From CAYLZN01 sp964387935 (GTDB lineage Bacteria; Acidobacteriota; Vicinamibacteria; Vicinamibacterales; JAFNAJ01): a DNA stretch of 13,889 nt. Shown piece by piece: positions 12,945-13,889 of this stretch. The position numbers and the translations under genes were made by a program. The notes under the pieces were generated by a model that did not search any database, was not told the DNA's origin, and saw only the letters and a program-made list of their open reading frames with translations. The stretch is from assembly GCA_964387935.1 (NCBI GenBank), contig CAYLZN010000128.1, forward strand, positions 1-13,889, read 5' to 3'. How positions within the stretch are numbered: position 1 is the first letter of the stretch; each line of letters opens with the position of its first letter.

Positions 12945-13889
12945 ATGAACAGCCGAGTGACGGCCGCAGGCCTCGGCGACATCGCCGGGAAGCTCGAACG
13001 CGCTGAACGCCTCGCCCTGGAGGACGGCGTTCGCCTGTTCGAGTGCCCGGATCTCCTCGCCGTGGGCGCTCTCGCGAACCGGGAGCGCGAACGGCGCCAC
13101 GGCGCGACCACGTACTTCAACCACAACATCAGGCTGGAGGCCACCAACGTGTGCGTGGCCTCGTGCCTCTTCTGCTCGTTCGCTCGGCTCAAGGCCGGTG
13201 ATCCTGGCGCCTACACGATGTCGCTGGAGCAGGCCTGGTCGAAGCTGCGCGACCGGTGCGACCAGCCCCTCACCGAAGTCCACATCGTCAACGGGCTGCA
13301 CCCGGATCTGCCGTTCTCGTACTACACGGACCTGCTCGCGGGCCTGAAGCGGATTCGGCCCGACGTGCACCTGAAGGCCTTCACCGCCGTCGAGATTGCG
13401 TTCTTCGCGGACCTCTACGGGATGACGGACCGTCAAGTGCTCGAGGCCCTCATGGCGGCCGGCCTCGAATCGCTGCCCGGGGGCGGGGCGGAGATCTTCG
13501 CGGAGCGCGTCAGGCGGAAGATCTGCCACGACAAGTGCGACGGCGACCGCTGGCTCGCGATCCATCGCACGGCGCATCAGCTCGGGCTGCGGTCCAACGT
13601 GACGATGCTGTACGGGCACATCGAGACGGCCGCCGAGCGCGTGGATCACATGCTCCGGGCGAGGGCGCTGCAGGACGAGACCGGGGGCTTCCAGGCGTTC
13701 ATCCCGCTCGCGTTCCACCCGGACAACAACCAGATGCGCAAGCTGCCGGCGCCATCGGCCGCCGAGACGCTGCGCGTGCACGCGGTCGCCCGGCTGATGC
13801 TCGACAACATCCCCCACGTCAAGGCGTTCTGGATCGCCACCGGCGTGGACGTGGCCCAGCAGTCCCTGTGGTTCGGGGTGGACGATCTC
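12945..13889 (+). CDS. mqnE: Aminofutalosine synthase MqnE (radical SAM), 3' end beyond window
   Basis: The first 315 codons of a radical SAM enzyme; perhaps 50-60 residues are missing at the right edge. The 4Fe-4S motif is CVASCLFC (C70, C74, C77), set in NHNIRLEATN...CSFARL. VHIVNGLHPDLPFSYYTDLL, HLKAFTAVEI, and LPGGGAEIFAERVRRKIC are typical of MqnE rather than MqnC or CofH. MqnE joins SAM's adenosyl group to 3-[(1-carboxyvinyl)oxy]benzoate to give aminofutalosine, the step that commits to futalosine-pathway menaquinone. The ATG at 12945 follows a purine-rich GGGGCGAAGGGG. It depends on Fe-S supply, and MqnD acts later in the same pathway. Further mqn genes may follow outside the window. 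Confidence 0.92.
   Translation, partial: MNSRVTAAGLGDIAGKLERAERLALEDGVRLFECPDLLAVGALANRERERRHGATTYFNHNIRLEATNVCVASCLFCSFARLKAGDPGAYTMSLEQAWSKLRDRCDQPLTEVHIVNGLHPDLPFSYYTDLLAGLKRIRPDVHLKAFTAVEIAFFADLYGMTDRQVLEALMAAGLESLPGGGAEIFAERVRRKICHDKCDGDRWLAIHRTAHQLGLRSNVTMLYGHIETAAERVDHMLRARALQDETGGFQAFIPLAFHPDNNQMRKLPAPSAAETLRVHAVARLMLDNIPHVKAFWIATGVDVAQQSLWFGVDDL

Noticed and set aside
12243..13817. Long open frame of about 524 codons on the minus strand, opposite the YjbQ gene and mqnE.
   Set aside because: It has no recognisable motif, is rich in Arg, His and Val-Gln-like shadow composition, crosses a clear terminator, and lies opposite two strongly recognisable genes.

Overview
The window looks like a chromosomal segment of a high-GC, diderm bacterium. 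It has a TonB-dependent outer-membrane receptor, futalosine-pathway menaquinone genes (mqnD, mqnE) and extended -10 promoters. My best guess is Acidobacteriota, perhaps Vicinamibacteria. This is inference from gene style, not a marker-gene placement. No rRNA, tRNA, CRISPR array, insertion sequence or phage gene was seen. The genes look like housekeeping and cofactor metabolism rather than an island.

Layout. (1) Positions 1-1069: the 5' end of a homoserine dehydrogenase gene on the minus strand, divergent from a secreted SIMPL-domain protein. (2) Positions 1089-6847: a tight seven-gene plus-strand operon. In order it encodes a CysO-like sulfur carrier fused to a MoeZ-type E1 and a rhodanese, an Rrf2/IscR-like regulator, a cysteine desulfurase, an A-type Fe-S carrier, an MqnD-like enzyme, a small zinc-ribbon protein of unknown function and a diacylglycerol-kinase-family lipid kinase. 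An extended -10 promoter overlaps an IscR-like inverted repeat ahead of it. (3) Positions 6848-6918: a repeat-rich hairpin between convergent operons. (4) Positions 6918-12220, minus strand: a B12 uptake operon btuB-btuD-btuC-btuF behind a cobalamin riboswitch. (5) Positions 12336-12892: a YjbQ-family gene with a strong terminator. (6) Positions 12945 to the right edge: mqnE, cut by the window end.

How the genes fit together. IscS would take sulfur from cysteine and pass persulfide to Fe-S assembly (A-type carrier) and, through the rhodanese domain, to the sulfur carrier. The Rrf2 protein probably senses Fe-S status and controls its own operon. MqnD and MqnE belong to the futalosine route to menaquinone, and MqnE is itself a 4Fe-4S radical SAM enzyme, so Fe-S supply and quinone synthesis are physically linked here. 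The btu operon scavenges corrinoids under B12 control.

The most unusual items are the sulfur-carrier/E1/rhodanese fusion, whose diglycine is internal rather than C-terminal, and the inferred self-regulated operon joining sulfur transfer, Fe-S and menaquinone genes. I found no convincing wholly new system.
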